A stretch of 64,000 nt of DNA from Tissierellia bacterium (GCA_030537695.1 JAUNVJ010000001.1:62001-126000), one strand, 5' to 3'. Numbered from the stretch's first letter, positions 47,963-57,145 are shown. The notes: a model not told the origin generated them from the letters alone. Numbers and translations are program-made.

Positions 47963-48772
47963 TTACATTTCCTCGATAATTTTTGCTACCAAAGATTTAA
48001 AACGATCCTCTATTTGTGATGAAACTTCGATTACTTCTTCATGATCCAATGGTTGATCCAAAATGCCGGCTGCCATATTGGTGATGCATGATATGCCCAA
48101 GACTTTAATGCCTCGATGATGAGCTAGAAGCACTTCAGGAACAGTACTCATTCCAACGGCATCAGCACCTAAAATTCCTGCCATTCGAACTTCAGCAGGT
48201 GTTTCATAACAAGGCCCAGTAAACCACATATATACACCTTCCTGCATCTGAATATTCAGTTCATGGCTGACTTTTTTAGCTAATTGTTGAAGTTTTGGAT
48301 CATAAGTATAAGTAAGGTCTAAAAATCTTGGACCTTTCGCATCATCATTGGGTCCGATAAGAGGATTTTCTCCGGTAAAATTAATATGATCTTTTATGAT
48401 CATTAAATCCCCAGGCTTAAAATTTTTGTTGACACCGCCACAAGCATTGGTGACAATTAAATTTTGGATCCCTAAATCACATAGCACCTCAATGGGATAG
48501 ACGACGCGATTGATTCCCAACCCTTCATAATAATGAATTCGTCCTTTCATCGCCACAACTTTTTTATCGGCCACTCTTCCAAAGATCAATCTGCCATCGT
48601 GGCCTTTCACAGTGGATTGTGGAAATCCAGGAATTTCTTCGTAGGGAATTTCTATTTTTTCTTCAATAGATTCTGCAAAATTTCCCAAACCTGATCCAAG
48701 GATTATTGCTATTTCCGGCTTCCATTGAATTCTTTTTTGAATATATTGGATTGATTGTTTTGTGTTATTCAT
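47963..48772 (-). CDS. punA: Purine-nucleoside phosphorylase (trimeric type)
   Basis: It splits inosine and guanosine to base and (deoxy)ribose 1-phosphate. The 269-residue protein shows ILGSGLGNFAE, GRIHYYEG, LIVTNACGGVNKNFKPGDLMII, DHINFTGENPLIGPND and VYMWFTGPCYETPAEVRM, the trimeric-PNP marks, and the Asn in SCITNMAAG. ATG with GGAG. It overlaps the Nudix gene by 4 bases. Confidence 0.95.
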   Translation of the reverse strand: MNNTKQSIQYIQKRIQWKPEIAIILGSGLGNFAESIEEKIEIPYEEIPGFPQSTVKGHDGRLIFGRVADKKVVAMKGRIHYYEGLGINRVVYPIEVLCDLGIQNLIVTNACGGVNKNFKPGDLMIIKDHINFTGENPLIGPNDDAKGPRFLDLTYTYDPKLQQLAKKVSHELNIQMQEGVYMWFTGPCYETPAEVRMAGILGADAVGMSTVPEVLLAHHRGIKVLGISCITNMAAGILDQPLDHEEVIEVSSQIEDRFKSLVAKIIEEM

Positions 48773-49308
48773 TTTTTACTCCTTAACTGTGCATATAATA
48801 AAATTCCCAATATCGTCTTTCCATCGACGATATCTCCTACCTCTATCATTTTTATTGCTTTTGACAGTGGAACTCTTTCCACCTGTATTTCTTCAAATTC
48901 ATCTAAATTTTGATCCTTTTGTTGAAAGTTTTTGGCATAAAATATATATATTTTCTCATCGGTAAATCCCGGTGATGAATAAAACTCCGTTAAGTACTCA
49001 CATTCTTGAGCAATACAACCGGTTTCTTCACTCAGTTCTCGAATCGCAGCATTATAGGGTTCTTCACCGATGTCAATGATTCCAGCAGGAAGTTCATAGA
49101 GTTTTTTTTCCACCGGTTTTCGAAATTGTTTTACTAAAACCAACTGTTCATCGTCATCGATCGCCACAACGCATACACTGGGAGGATGATTGACAATTTC
49201 TCTTTTTGTATATCTCTGTCCTTCCATTTCAACGGTATCTACACGAAGGGAAATCATTTTTCCTTTAAATATACTTTCAGTCTTCATTGTTCTTTCGATC
49301 GAATCCAT
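48769..49308 (-). CDS. ADP-ribose pyrophosphatase-type Nudix hydrolase
   Basis: The Nudix box GIIDIGEEPYNAAIRELSEETG (the REx2EExG core) lies at about residues 76-97, and KREIVNHPPSVCVVAI and YSSPGFTDEKIYIFYA are typical of the ADP-ribose pyrophosphatase (NudF) subfamily, which makes AMP and ribose 5-phosphate. Length 179. ATG with AGGAGG. Its place before punA and pdp fits nucleoside and ribose-phosphate turnover. Confidence 0.9.
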   Translation of the reverse strand: MDSIERTMKTESIFKGKMISLRVDTVEMEGQRYTKREIVNHPPSVCVVAIDDDEQLVLVKQFRKPVEKKLYELPAGIIDIGEEPYNAAIRELSEETGCIAQECEYLTEFYSSPGFTDEKIYIFYAKNFQQKDQNLDEFEEIQVERVPLSKAIKMIEVGDIVDGKTILGILLYAQLRSKK

Positions 49309-49319
49309 TTAAATTCCTC

Positions 49320-50978
49320 CTAGAATATCATTTCTCTTGCAGCTTGGAGTGCAGCTTCTGTCACTGTCATACCACCGATAAGTCGTGCTAGTTCTTTTAC
49401 ACGTTCTTCTTGTGTCAATTTGTAAATTTTTGATGTGGTGGACGTTCCGTCACTGGATTTTTCGATAACAAAATGAGCATCGGCAAGAGATACAATTTGG
49501 GGCAAATGGGATATTACAATAATTTGACGATCCGATGCTAAATTTTTAATTTTATTGCCCACAACTTGTGCTGTCTTTCCACTGATACCCGAATCTATTT
49601 CGTCAAAAACCAAGGTGGGAATATCATCTTTTTCTGCAATAATACTTTTAAAGCCTAACATCATACGACTCATTTCTCCACCGGAAGCAATTTTTGACAA
49701 GGGACGAAAATCTTCTCCAATATTTGAAGAAAGTAAAAACTCTACCCCATCTTTTCCATCAGGTCCTATTTCTTTTTGGGAAAGTTGAACCTTAAATTTA
49801 GCGTTTTTAATCTCTAATTGATGGATTTCTTCCCCTAGTCGTTTTTCCAAAAAGACGGCAACTTCTTTTCTAGCTCTTGTAATTTTTTGAGCAATTAATA
49901 GTGTTTCCTCTTTCATTTGGTCGATCTCTTCTTGAAGTTTGGCCAGGTTTTTTTCATAGTTTTCCAAAAAATCCAAACGTTTTGAGATTGTGTCGTGAAA
50001 TTCCCAAATTTCTTCAATACTGTTTCCATACTTGGTTTTTAAGCGATTGACGACATTGATCCGTTCTTCTAGAAAATGAAATCGTTCTGGATCAAATTCC
50101 AAATTTTCATAATATCTTTCCAAGGCATTAATAACATCTTTCAGACGAAAACGAATATCCTCTAATTCTTCAAACGATGCATTTAAATCCGAATTATACT
50201 TTAAAAGGCTCTGTAGAAGTGAAATACTCTTATCTAAACTATCTTCTATATTAAAAGAGTCATACGAACTTTTTAACAAGTTGAGAATTTGAGAGAGAAA
50301 GTCCAAAGAATCCGTTATATTTTCCATCCTTTCATATTGTTCTTCTAAGGAGGATTCGTCTTCTTCCGTCAAACCAGCTTCTTCGATTTCTTCCAATTGA
50401 TATTTAAGTAAATCAATCTCTCGTTCTCTATGATGTTCAAGAGTGGATTTTTCAGAAAATTGATCCATTAATTGAGTTAATTGAGACCATTTTTTTCGAA
50501 TAGCATAAAGATTTTTAAAATGCTCCTTATCTCCGAAAGAGTCCAGTAGTTTTTTTTGATTTTGATTATCCATTAAAGATACGGTTTCGTGTTGAGCAAA
50601 AATATCAATCAAAAAAGGAGTTATTTTTTCCAAACTGGATGCTGTCACGGCACGACCATTAATTCGAGTAATGCTGGGCTTATCCCGTCGAATTTCTCGT
50701 GATATCACTAAAAGGTCACCTGCTTCAATTCCCATTTCATACAATCGATCAGTTAAATTTTTATCATAGTTGCTAAAGATGGCCTCTATGTAACAATGAT
50801 CCTGCCCTGTTTTAATAATATCCTTTGTAGCCCTTGCACCTAAGACAATTCCCAGAGAATCTATAATGATAGATTTACCCGATCCGGTTTCGCCAGTGAT
50901 AATATTTAATCCATTGGAAAACTCAATTTTCATTTCTTCTATGATTGCAAAATTTTCTATATTCAATTCGAGTAACAT
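49320..50978 (-). CDS. recN: DNA repair protein RecN
   Basis: RecN is an SMC-like ATPase of double-strand break repair. The 552-residue protein has the Walker A GETGSGKSIIIDSL near 32, a coiled-coil middle (about 150-350), the SGGEMSRMMLGFKSI signature and LVFDEIDSGISG Walker B. ATG with AAGGTG. It lies 3 bases after tlyA. The argR gene upstream and spoIVB-spo0A downstream, frequent in spore formers, are absent. Confidence 0.95.
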   Translation of the reverse strand: MLLELNIENFAIIEEMKIEFSNGLNIITGETGSGKSIIIDSLGIVLGARATKDIIKTGQDHCYIEAIFSNYDKNLTDRLYEMGIEAGDLLVISREIRRDKPSITRINGRAVTASSLEKITPFLIDIFAQHETVSLMDNQNQKKLLDSFGDKEHFKNLYAIRKKWSQLTQLMDQFSEKSTLEHHREREIDLLKYQLEEIEEAGLTEEDESSLEEQYERMENITDSLDFLSQILNLLKSSYDSFNIEDSLDKSISLLQSLLKYNSDLNASFEELEDIRFRLKDVINALERYYENLEFDPERFHFLEERINVVNRLKTKYGNSIEEIWEFHDTISKRLDFLENYEKNLAKLQEEIDQMKEETLLIAQKITRARKEVAVFLEKRLGEEIHQLEIKNAKFKVQLSQKEIGPDGKDGVEFLLSSNIGEDFRPLSKIASGGEMSRMMLGFKSIIAEKDDIPTLVFDEIDSGISGKTAQVVGNKIKNLASDRQIIVISHLPQIVSLADAHFVIEKSSDGTSTTSKIYKLTQEERVKELARLIGGMTVTEAALQAAREMIF

Positions 50979-50981
50979 AAT

Positions 50982-51785
50982 TCACCTTTTTAACAATTCT
51001 TGATGTGCAATATCTACAATTGTCTTTAAATCTTTTGGCTCTTCTTCTATTTCTTGTAAGGTTAAATATATTAAAAACTCAATGTTTCCCGTCGTCCCTG
51101 TAATAGGCGAATGGGTTAAATCGATAACCTGAAAGTCTAAACTTTTTGCTAAACGGAAAATTTTTTCCAGTACTTCATAATGGACCCGTCGATCTTTTAC
51201 GATTCCACCTTTTCCGACTTTACCTTTACCCGCTTCAAATTGAGGTTTGATTAAAGCGACTAAATGGCCATTTTCATGCAAAAGTTCTCTCGCCTTGGGC
51301 AATACCAGTTCCAAGGAAATAAACGAGACATCAATTGTAATAAAATTTATCTTATCTGTAATGATTGACGGATCAAAATGACGTATATTTGTTCGTTCCA
51401 TGGAAATGACACGGTCATCCATCCGCAATCTATAGTCCAATTGATTGTATCCTACATCAATGGCGTAAATTTTCTTTGCATGATACTGTAACATACAGTC
51501 GGTAAAGCCGCCTGTAGAAGCTCCAATATCGATACATATTTTATCTTTTAAATCAATATGGTAGCGATCAATTATTTTTTTCAATTTGTAACCGCCACGA
51601 CTGACAAATTCTAAAGAATTATCTTTTACATACAGCGGTTCAGATTCTTCTATTAAGTCTCCCGGTTTATCGATCCGTTGAGTACCTATAAATGCATTGC
51701 CCTCCATAATGATCCTTTTTGCTTTTTCTCGGGAAGAGATCAGTCCTTTTTTTACCAGCAAGACATCGGCTCTTATTTTTGTCAT
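50982..51785 (-). CDS. tlyA: TlyA-family rRNA 2'-O-methyltransferase
   Basis: TlyA proteins methylate ribose 2'-OH of rRNA and some show hemolysin activity. The 267-residue protein has an S4 domain (RADVLLVKKGLISSREKAKRIIMEG), then SRGGYKLKK and a FtsJ-like fold with CIDIGASTGGFTDCMLQ and LIKPQFEAGKGKVGKGGIV. ATG at 51785 overlaps the ispA stop (TGATG) and has AGGAG upstream. Confidence 0.92.
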   Translation of the reverse strand: MTKIRADVLLVKKGLISSREKAKRIIMEGNAFIGTQRIDKPGDLIEESEPLYVKDNSLEFVSRGGYKLKKIIDRYHIDLKDKICIDIGASTGGFTDCMLQYHAKKIYAIDVGYNQLDYRLRMDDRVISMERTNIRHFDPSIITDKINFITIDVSFISLELVLPKARELLHENGHLVALIKPQFEAGKGKVGKGGIVKDRRVHYEVLEKIFRLAKSLDFQVIDLTHSPITGTTGNIEFLIYLTLQEIEEEPKDLKTIVDIAHQELLKR

Positions 51786-52645
51786 CAATAGCTCCTATCC
51801 ATCAATTTTAAAGAAAAATCTCGCAGATAATGGTGTTTTAAATCCAAGTCTTCAATTGCTCCGTATCCTTTTTCCGTTAAAGCAATGATTTCTTCTTTCA
51901 ATTCATCAGGACTCATAAAATCCAGCATATTCACTTCTTCTTTAGAATCGTCTGAATTTTGATCCAATAAATCGTCTTCGTATTGATAGGCCAATCCGAT
52001 AGAAGTTGCAAATTCACCTAGCTTTGTAACCGTTTCATTATCAGCACCGGCCACTATGGCTCCCGTTAAAATTGCTGCTCGAATAAGACTGGCGGTTTTT
52101 AACCGATACATGTTTTCGCAAATTTCTTTTGTAAACTTTTCCCTCGGTAAATCGATATCGATCACTTGTCCACCGATCATTCCCTGTATACCGGCTGCCG
52201 TAAATAAATAACGCATTCCACGAACTGCCCGTTTAATCTGATCTGCATCATCTATTGTCTCAATATGTTTGGAAATAACCTCCACTGCTAAATTTAACAG
52301 AGCATCCCCTGCTAAAATAGCAATTCCTTCTGTATACACTTTATGATTTGTCGGTTTTCCCCTTCTCATATTGTCATTGTCCATAGCCGGTAGATCATCG
52401 TGAATTAAAGAATAGGTATGGATTAATTCCACTGCTACTGCATAGGGAATGACATCTTCTAACGATTTTTCGTCCCTTAATTCCAAAAAGGTCAATAAAC
52501 ATAGTAGAGGACGCACCCTCTTACCACCTGAGGATAGAGAGTATTTCATCGATTCATAGATCTTAGACTGTAATTCATCAGCATAATTAAATGTCTCATA
52601 AAGACTTTTTTCATATATTTTTAATAAATTTTCATAATTTTTCAT
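51785..52645 (-). CDS. ispA: Polyprenyl synthetase (farnesyl/geranyl diphosphate synthase)
   Basis: It makes farnesyl diphosphate from DMAPP and IPP. The 286-residue protein has SSGGKRVRPLL, the first Asp-rich motif HDDLPAMDNDNMRRGKPTNHK, GQVIDID and the second motif AYQYEDDLLD. Weak ribosome site, so coupling with xseB is likely. Its product feeds uppS elsewhere in the window. Confidence 0.94.
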   Translation of the reverse strand: MKNYENLLKIYEKSLYETFNYADELQSKIYESMKYSLSSGGKRVRPLLCLLTFLELRDEKSLEDVIPYAVAVELIHTYSLIHDDLPAMDNDNMRRGKPTNHKVYTEGIAILAGDALLNLAVEVISKHIETIDDADQIKRAVRGMRYLFTAAGIQGMIGGQVIDIDLPREKFTKEICENMYRLKTASLIRAAILTGAIVAGADNETVTKLGEFATSIGLAYQYEDDLLDQNSDDSKEEVNMLDFMSPDELKEEIIALTEKGYGAIEDLDLKHHYLRDFSLKLMDRSY

Positions 52646-52647
52646 AG

Positions 52648-52854
52648 TTATTCATTCTCTAGTAATTCTTTATTTTCTCTTAATAATGTTTGAACTTTTC
52701 CTTCGTATTCATTTAAAATATTTTGACAATACTTATAGAGTTTGATTCCTTCTTCATATTTCTTAATGGATTCTTCCAATGTAATATCCTCAGATTCTAA
52801 ATCTCTGATGATCGATTCCAACTCTTGAAAAGCCTTTTCATAATCTTGTTTCAA
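52648..52854 (-). CDS. xseB: Exodeoxyribonuclease VII small subunit
   Basis: XseB is the small helical partner of XseA. The 68-residue protein shows FQELESIIRDLESEDITLEESIKKYEEGIKLYKYC, the family's signature region. TTG start with GAGGTG. It lies 4 bases after xseA and before ispA, the usual order. Confidence 0.93.
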   Translation of the reverse strand: MKQDYEKAFQELESIIRDLESEDITLEESIKKYEEGIKLYKYCQNILNEYEGKVQTLLRENKELLENE

Positions 52855-52858
52855 AGCT

Positions 52859-54646
52859 TCACCTCTGATTATTAATCTTTATAATTTTACCCTTTGCTTC
52901 TCCATCTTCAAAAGTAATAGTAATATGATCATCCACCGATAATTGATGAATGGATTTCAATTTTGTGCCATCTTTCAAATGAATATCTATTTTCCCTCGA
53001 CTTTGATAAGCTCGTTCTAGTCGAAGTTCTTTTAATTGCAATTGTTCTTTCTTTTGCTCGTATTGTTGATTCCAACAAGATTTTAGTTCTTTTTGAATAT
53101 TTTTGAGACGACTTTTTTCCGTATCAATCATTTGTTGAAGATTTATTTTTTGAAAGGAGCTCTTTATCAGCTTTACTTTATCTTTTTTAGTATCAAGGAT
53201 GATGGTTTTTGTTATCTCTTGAACTTTTTGTTTCAATATCCGAAAATGCATCTGTTTTGTACGCCTGGAAAAAAGAAGGGTTTGTCTCAACATTTGAAAT
53301 TTAAAAAACAACAATTTCTTATGATACAATATTTTTTGTTTAAAATAATAATCTAATTGAAATCGATTATTCTCAAGTGATCTTTTCATAGATTTTATCA
53401 ATTTAAAATCGTCATAAAATTTTTCTTTCTTGTTTAACACTCGATCTTTTTCAAATTTTATTCGTTTTAAAATTTCATAATGATAAATACGAAAATACTT
53501 TTTTTGGTCTTTTAAATAAAAATTGTTTCGAATCAATATTTGGCTTAAGGATTGATCCAATTGGACTTTAGTGGTTTTTAAATTTCTATCTGGTTGACGT
53601 GATCGAAAAGTAAACAGGAATCGATTTCTCGTTCGGATTAAAGCTTCCCAGCTCTCCTTTAATTTTCCATGGAAAGCATGACTCAACTTTTGATTTAAAT
53701 AGTCCAATCCTTCCATAGAATGGATCAATTTTTGCCCGGGGTTTAACAGCTTTAAAAATGATATCTTTGAATATAGTTGTGCATGCTTTTGTTTTAGCTT
53801 GGCATCCATTTGTGAACACAAAAGCTGAAGATGTCCTTCCAGTTTTTGATGGATATCTTTTTGACTGATTGTTACAATTTCTGCAGCTTTTGACGGGGTG
53901 GCAGCTCTTATATCTGCAACAAAATCACTGATACTGAAGTCAATTTCATGACCAACTGCAGAAATAATGGGTATTTTAGAATGATATATGGCATAAGCTA
54001 AAGATTCGTCATTAAAGGAGTATAGATCTTCAAAACTTCCTCCTCCTCGTCCGATAATAATCGTATCCACAGGATGCGAATTGAAATATTCGATACCATT
54101 TATCAAATCTTTCGACGCTTCTTTTCCTTGAACTAAACTGGGATAAATATATAAATCGACCATCTTATTTTTTTCACGGATAATATTTATGATATCTTTG
54201 ACAGCTGCTCCGGTGCCGGAAGTGACGATACCGACACTTTTTGGGAATAAGGAGATTTCTTTTTTATTTCGTGGAGAAAATAATCCTTCCTTTTCCAATT
54301 TCTTTTTTAACATTAAGTATTTTCGATAGAGATCGCCTTCTCCTGCTTCTTCCATTTCTCGAATGTAAAAATTAATTTGAGCATGGGACTCATAAAAAGA
54401 AACACTACCCTTAGCAATGATCTTTAATCCATCATAGGGCGTAAAGGGTAGATTGGTAGCGTGTTCCCGAAACATGATCGTATTGATATGAGCATATTCA
54501 TCTTTTAATGAAAAATAATAATTTCCATTACCGTGACGTCTCAAATTTGATATTTCACCTTCCACTGAAATATCATTTAATAGATAATCCATCGAAAGGT
54601 ATTTTTTTATATATTTATTGAGTTCGCTGACTTTGATTGATTTCAT
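52859..54646 (-). CDS. xseA: Exodeoxyribonuclease VII large subunit, with unusually long coiled-coil region
   Basis: XseA is the catalytic subunit of a single-strand exonuclease. The OB fold occupies about 1-100 (NDISVEGEISNLRRHGNGNYYFSLKD), the catalytic domain about 120-285 (VGIVTSGTGAAVKDIINII, IIIGRGGGSFEDLYSFNDE, AVGHEIDFSISDFVADIRAATPSKAAE), and the C-terminal strand segment is normal (DGTKLKSIHQLSVDD). Between them are about 270 basic, Lys/Gln/Phe-rich helical residues, making 595 in all versus about 400-460 in known relatives. ATG at 54646, 1 base after the nusB stop. Confidence 0.92.
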   Translation of the reverse strand: MKSIKVSELNKYIKKYLSMDYLLNDISVEGEISNLRRHGNGNYYFSLKDEYAHINTIMFREHATNLPFTPYDGLKIIAKGSVSFYESHAQINFYIREMEEAGEGDLYRKYLMLKKKLEKEGLFSPRNKKEISLFPKSVGIVTSGTGAAVKDIINIIREKNKMVDLYIYPSLVQGKEASKDLINGIEYFNSHPVDTIIIGRGGGSFEDLYSFNDESLAYAIYHSKIPIISAVGHEIDFSISDFVADIRAATPSKAAEIVTISQKDIHQKLEGHLQLLCSQMDAKLKQKHAQLYSKISFLKLLNPGQKLIHSMEGLDYLNQKLSHAFHGKLKESWEALIRTRNRFLFTFRSRQPDRNLKTTKVQLDQSLSQILIRNNFYLKDQKKYFRIYHYEILKRIKFEKDRVLNKKEKFYDDFKLIKSMKRSLENNRFQLDYYFKQKILYHKKLLFFKFQMLRQTLLFSRRTKQMHFRILKQKVQEITKTIILDTKKDKVKLIKSSFQKINLQQMIDTEKSRLKNIQKELKSCWNQQYEQKKEQLQLKELRLERAYQSRGKIDIHLKDGTKLKSIHQLSVDDHITITFEDGEAKGKIIKINNQR

Positions 54647-54647
54647 C

Positions 54648-55055
54648 TTATTGTTTATCCAGATTGCGATAAATGCTTCCCAAAATCCCATTAATAAATT
54701 TAGGAGCCTCTTCCGAACTATATGCCTTCGCTATATCCACTGCTTCATTAATAGAAACTTCTTCGGGAATATCGTCTCGATATAGAAATTCATACACTGC
54801 AATCCGTAGAATAGATCGATCCACTTTTGCTAGTCGATGAAATCCCCAACCTTCCAAATTACTTTCGATTAAGGCGTCAATTTGATCCATGTGAATTAAA
54901 ATTTCTTGACTTGCTCTGTTAATATAGTCGATTTCATCGCCTGCAAAGACATTGTTGTCCAGAAATTGTTCTACCATATTTATATCATAATCTTTGTTTA
55001 GATCCATTTGGTATAAAAGCTGCATTTGTCCAATACGTGCTTTTTTTCTGCTCAT
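54648..55055 (-). CDS. nusB: Transcription antitermination factor NusB
   Basis: NusB with S10 binds boxA in rRNA leaders. The 135-residue helical protein has SRKKARIGQMQLLYQMD at the start, AKVDRSILRIAVYEFLYRDDIPEEVSINEAVDIAKAYS and the FINGILGSIYR end. ATG with AGGAGG. It follows asp23 by 8 bases, a typical pairing. Confidence 0.95.
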   Translation of the reverse strand: MSRKKARIGQMQLLYQMDLNKDYDINMVEQFLDNNVFAGDEIDYINRASQEILIHMDQIDALIESNLEGWGFHRLAKVDRSILRIAVYEFLYRDDIPEEVSINEAVDIAKAYSSEEAPKFINGILGSIYRNLDKQ

Positions 55056-55063
55056 AGGACCTC

Positions 55064-55444
55064 CTATGCTTTTACTTTGTCCTCTTCCGGCACTGATATT
55101 CCACTGACGTGAATATTGACTTCTACAACATCTAAATCCGTCATATTTTCGATAGCTTCTTTTACTTTAGACTGCACTTGTTTGCAAATATCGATAATTC
55201 GATTCCCATATTCAACAGTAATATACATATCAACGAGTGCTTCTTTTTCTCCCACATTGACCTTTACACCTCTGGTCAAATTTTTACTTCCCAGCATTTC
55301 CGTAACGGATGATTTTAAATTGGATTGCATTTTTACGACACCTTCCACATTTTCAGCAGCCACTGATGCAATCGTAGCAATAACGTCATCGGAAATTTTA
55401 ACATTTCCTGCCGTTACATCATCTATTAAATACTTATTCGTCAT
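55064..55444 (-). CDS. Asp23/Gls24-family envelope stress protein
   Basis: The DUF322/Asp23 family is membrane-associated and linked to envelope homeostasis. The 126-residue protein has GNVKISDDVIATIASVAAENVEGVV, the conserved GVKVNVGEKEALVDMYITVEYG and VEVNIHVSGI at the end. ATG with GGAGGTG. It is the first gene of the run to 42336, with a near-consensus promoter. Confidence 0.93.
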   Translation of the reverse strand: MTNKYLIDDVTAGNVKISDDVIATIASVAAENVEGVVKMQSNLKSSVTEMLGSKNLTRGVKVNVGEKEALVDMYITVEYGNRIIDICKQVQSKVKEAIENMTDLDVVEVNIHVSGISVPEEDKVKA

Positions 55445-55475
55445 AAGTAAAACACCTCCATTTTAACTTAGATCA

Positions 55476-55504
55476 ATTATATCAAATTTAAATTTTATTA
55501 TCAA
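55476..55504 (-). promoter_or_regulatory. Promoter of the asp23-nusB-xseAB-recN-scpAB operon
   Basis: Minus-strand TTGATA (55499-55504), 17 bases, TATAAT (55476-55481), about 25 bases before the GGAGG of asp23. Confidence 0.75.
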
Positions 55505-55721
55505 TTTTCAAAAGTAATCCCAAGGGAATTTACATCTTTTTTTAAAAAGTAGCTCCGCAAATCTCTTCCATTAAAAATTTCATTTCAACAAACGATCGAT
55601 TGCTGTTAAAATTAGAATTTTAATTTTGATAATTTGTAAACAAAAATATAATAGCCATCGGAATTACCTTCATCGATAAAATAATAAAAAGTTGTAATTA
55701 AAATATTACTTTTATGTAAAA
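55505..55721. other. Gene-less intergenic stretch between csp terminator and asp23 promoter
   Basis: This AT-rich stretch (part of 55445-55776, the longest gap in the window) holds no supportable gene. On the minus strand one ATG reading of 17 codons (near 55675-55620) has no ribosome site. A CCCAAGGGA inverted repeat near 55521 has too small a loop to be a clear terminator. No tRNA or known riboswitch pattern was recognised. Confidence 0.6.
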
Positions 55722-55752
55722 TAAAAAAAGATTGCGTTATTCGCAATCTTTT
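55722..55752 (-). terminator. Terminator of the cold-shock gene
   Basis: An 11-bp stem (55726-55736, 55742-55752) with a 5-base loop is followed by Us on the minus strand. Confidence 0.85.
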
Positions 55753-55776
55753 ATTCTCTTTGTCGTTATATGGTTG

Positions 55777-55977
55777 TTAAAGTATGGTTATATCAGTTGC
55801 TTGAGAGCCACGACGTCCTTCTTCAACTTGATAGGAAACTTTTTGACCTTCTTCTAAAGTCTTAAATCCGCCTCCATTGATCGAAGAATAATGGGCGAAC
55901 ACGTCGACACCATCTTGTCCTTCTATAAATCCGTAACCTTTGTCTGCATTAAACCATTTAACTGTACCGTTCATCAT
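55777..55977 (-). CDS. csp: Cold-shock domain protein
   Basis: CSD proteins are small single-stranded RNA/DNA chaperones. The 66-residue protein has [15 protein letters not shown] (RNP1) and DVFAHYSSI (RNP2), [19 protein letters not shown], the family's full length. Two adjacent ATGs (55977, 55974) follow AGGAGG; either could start. The leader holds a small hairpin beside the ribosome site (55995-56008), and the gene has its own terminator. Confidence 0.95.
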   Translation of the reverse strand: MMNGTVKWFNADKGYGFIEGQDGVDVFAHYSSINGGGFKTLEEGQKVSYQVEEGRRGSQATDITIL

Positions 55978-55994
55978 AATTGTAAATCCTCCTG

Positions 55995-56008
55995 TGTGCT
56001 TTTGCACA
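55995..56008 (-). promoter_or_regulatory. Small leader hairpin next to the csp ribosome site
   Basis: A TGTGC/GCACA stem with a 4-base loop lies 2 bases upstream of AGGAGG on the minus strand. Cold-shock genes often have structured leaders; a function is inferred only. Confidence 0.4.
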
Positions 56009-56202
56009 TTTTTTATTGTAAAACTAAAATAATTAAAACAGTCAAGATTTACATGATTCATATAAAACAAGCTTTTTTATTTATTTCTTTATTCACTGTT
56101 ACCAGTATATATTACATTTTAACAAAAGTAAAGAAAAATCTGAAAAAAGTTTTATTATTTTTCATTTCATAATAATTCGGAGTTTTCTTTTAAATGGATT
56201 GT

Positions 56203-56239
56203 AAAAAACATGCCCTCCTTAAATCACGAAGAGCATGTT
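56203..56239 (-). terminator. Terminator after the CD1247-like gene
   Basis: AACATGC/GCATGTT arms (56207-56213, 56233-56239) with an imperfect upper stem are followed by six Us on the minus strand. Confidence 0.75.
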
Positions 56240-56247
56240 ATATTCAT

Positions 56248-56577
56248 TTATTCTTGACAATCAATACAATCTCCATCACAATTATCATCTTCATCGTCTA
56301 AGTATAAATCTTCATCGTCAAAATCATAATCATCTTCAAATAAATCGAAATCAAAATCATCGTCATCATAGACATAATCTTCTAAACTTGACAAATCTTC
56401 CTCGATAATATCAACATAATCTTCCAGTTCTTCTCTGGAATCTCTCATCTCATCTATAATATCCCCTACAACATCTAATAGTTCCATTAGAATTTTGCCT
56501 TCTTTGGAATCTGTATCCAAATCAAATCCGTCAGCAAGTCCTTGTAAATAGGCAATCCTTTTTAATAAATATTCCAT
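56248..56577 (-). CDS. Acidic CD1247-like protein of unknown function
   Basis: The 109-residue product begins MEYLLKRIAYLQGLADGFDLD, which resembles the CD1247 N-terminal domain found in Clostridia. The second half is extremely acidic (long runs of Asp with Phe and Tyr) and ends in a Cys pair region (DDNCDGDCIDCQE) that could bind metal. The function is unknown. ATG at 56577 with GGAGG. It lies 10 bases after efp and is followed by a terminator. Confidence 0.75.
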   Translation of the reverse strand: MEYLLKRIAYLQGLADGFDLDTDSKEGKILMELLDVVGDIIDEMRDSREELEDYVDIIEEDLSSLEDYVYDDDDFDFDLFEDDYDFDDEDLYLDDEDDNCDGDCIDCQE

Positions 56578-56587
56578 ATTTCCTCCT

Positions 56588-57145
56588 TTAAACTCTTGAC
56601 ATATACTCTCCAGTTCTTGTGTCAATTCGAATCACGTCATCGGTATTGACAAAGAGTGGAACTTGAAGAGTAAAGCCAGTTTCCACTGTAGCCGGTTTTG
56701 TTCCACCGGAAGAAGTATCTCCCTTTACACCGGGTTCCGTCTGTGTCACCTGTAACTCTACGAAATTATCAGGAGTGACTCGAAAGGGAGAACCTTGGTA
56801 AAAATTAATGGTTGCAGTATCATTTTCTTTTATAAAATCAAGGGCATCTTCGACCATCTCTTTTTCAAGAGGAATTTGCTCATAAGTATCGGTGTCCATA
56901 AAGTAATATAGAGTACCGTCATTATACAAATACTGCATTTCTTTGGTCTCGATGACCGCTCGTTCAAATTTTTCAGATGGGTTAAATGTAGTATCCTTTG
57001 TGGCGCCTGTTAGGACTGAACGAATTTTCGCACGAACAAAAGCTGCTCCCTTTCCCGGTTTTACGTGTTGGAAATCCAGCACTTCATAAAGTTCGCCATC
57101 CATTACAAAAGTTAGCCCTTTTCTAAAATCACCAGCTGTTATCAT
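56588..57145 (-). CDS. efp: Elongation factor P
   Basis: EF-P rescues ribosomes stalled at polyproline. The 185-residue protein has three OB folds and the loop [14 protein letters not shown] whose lysine is at the tip that enters the peptidyl-transferase centre, then NVTRVTPDNF-type and TGEYMSRV end. ATG with AGGAGG. It has its own promoter after the pseudopilin cluster. Confidence 0.96.
   Translation of the reverse strand: MITAGDFRKGLTFVMDGELYEVLDFQHVKPGKGAAFVRAKIRSVLTGATKDTTFNPSEKFERAVIETKEMQYLYNDGTLYYFMDTDTYEQIPLEKEMVEDALDFIKENDTATINFYQGSPFRVTPDNFVELQVTQTEPGVKGDTSSGGTKPATVETGFTLQVPLFVNTDDVIRIDTRTGEYMSRV

Noticed and set aside
55515..55550. CCCAAGGGA inverted repeat as terminator or small RNA
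   Set aside because: The loop would be two bases; a stable hairpin is not possible without opening several pairs.
55620..55675. Short minus-strand ATG reading of 17 codons between csp and asp23
   Set aside because: No ribosome site and no recognisable sequence; expected by chance in AT-rich DNA.
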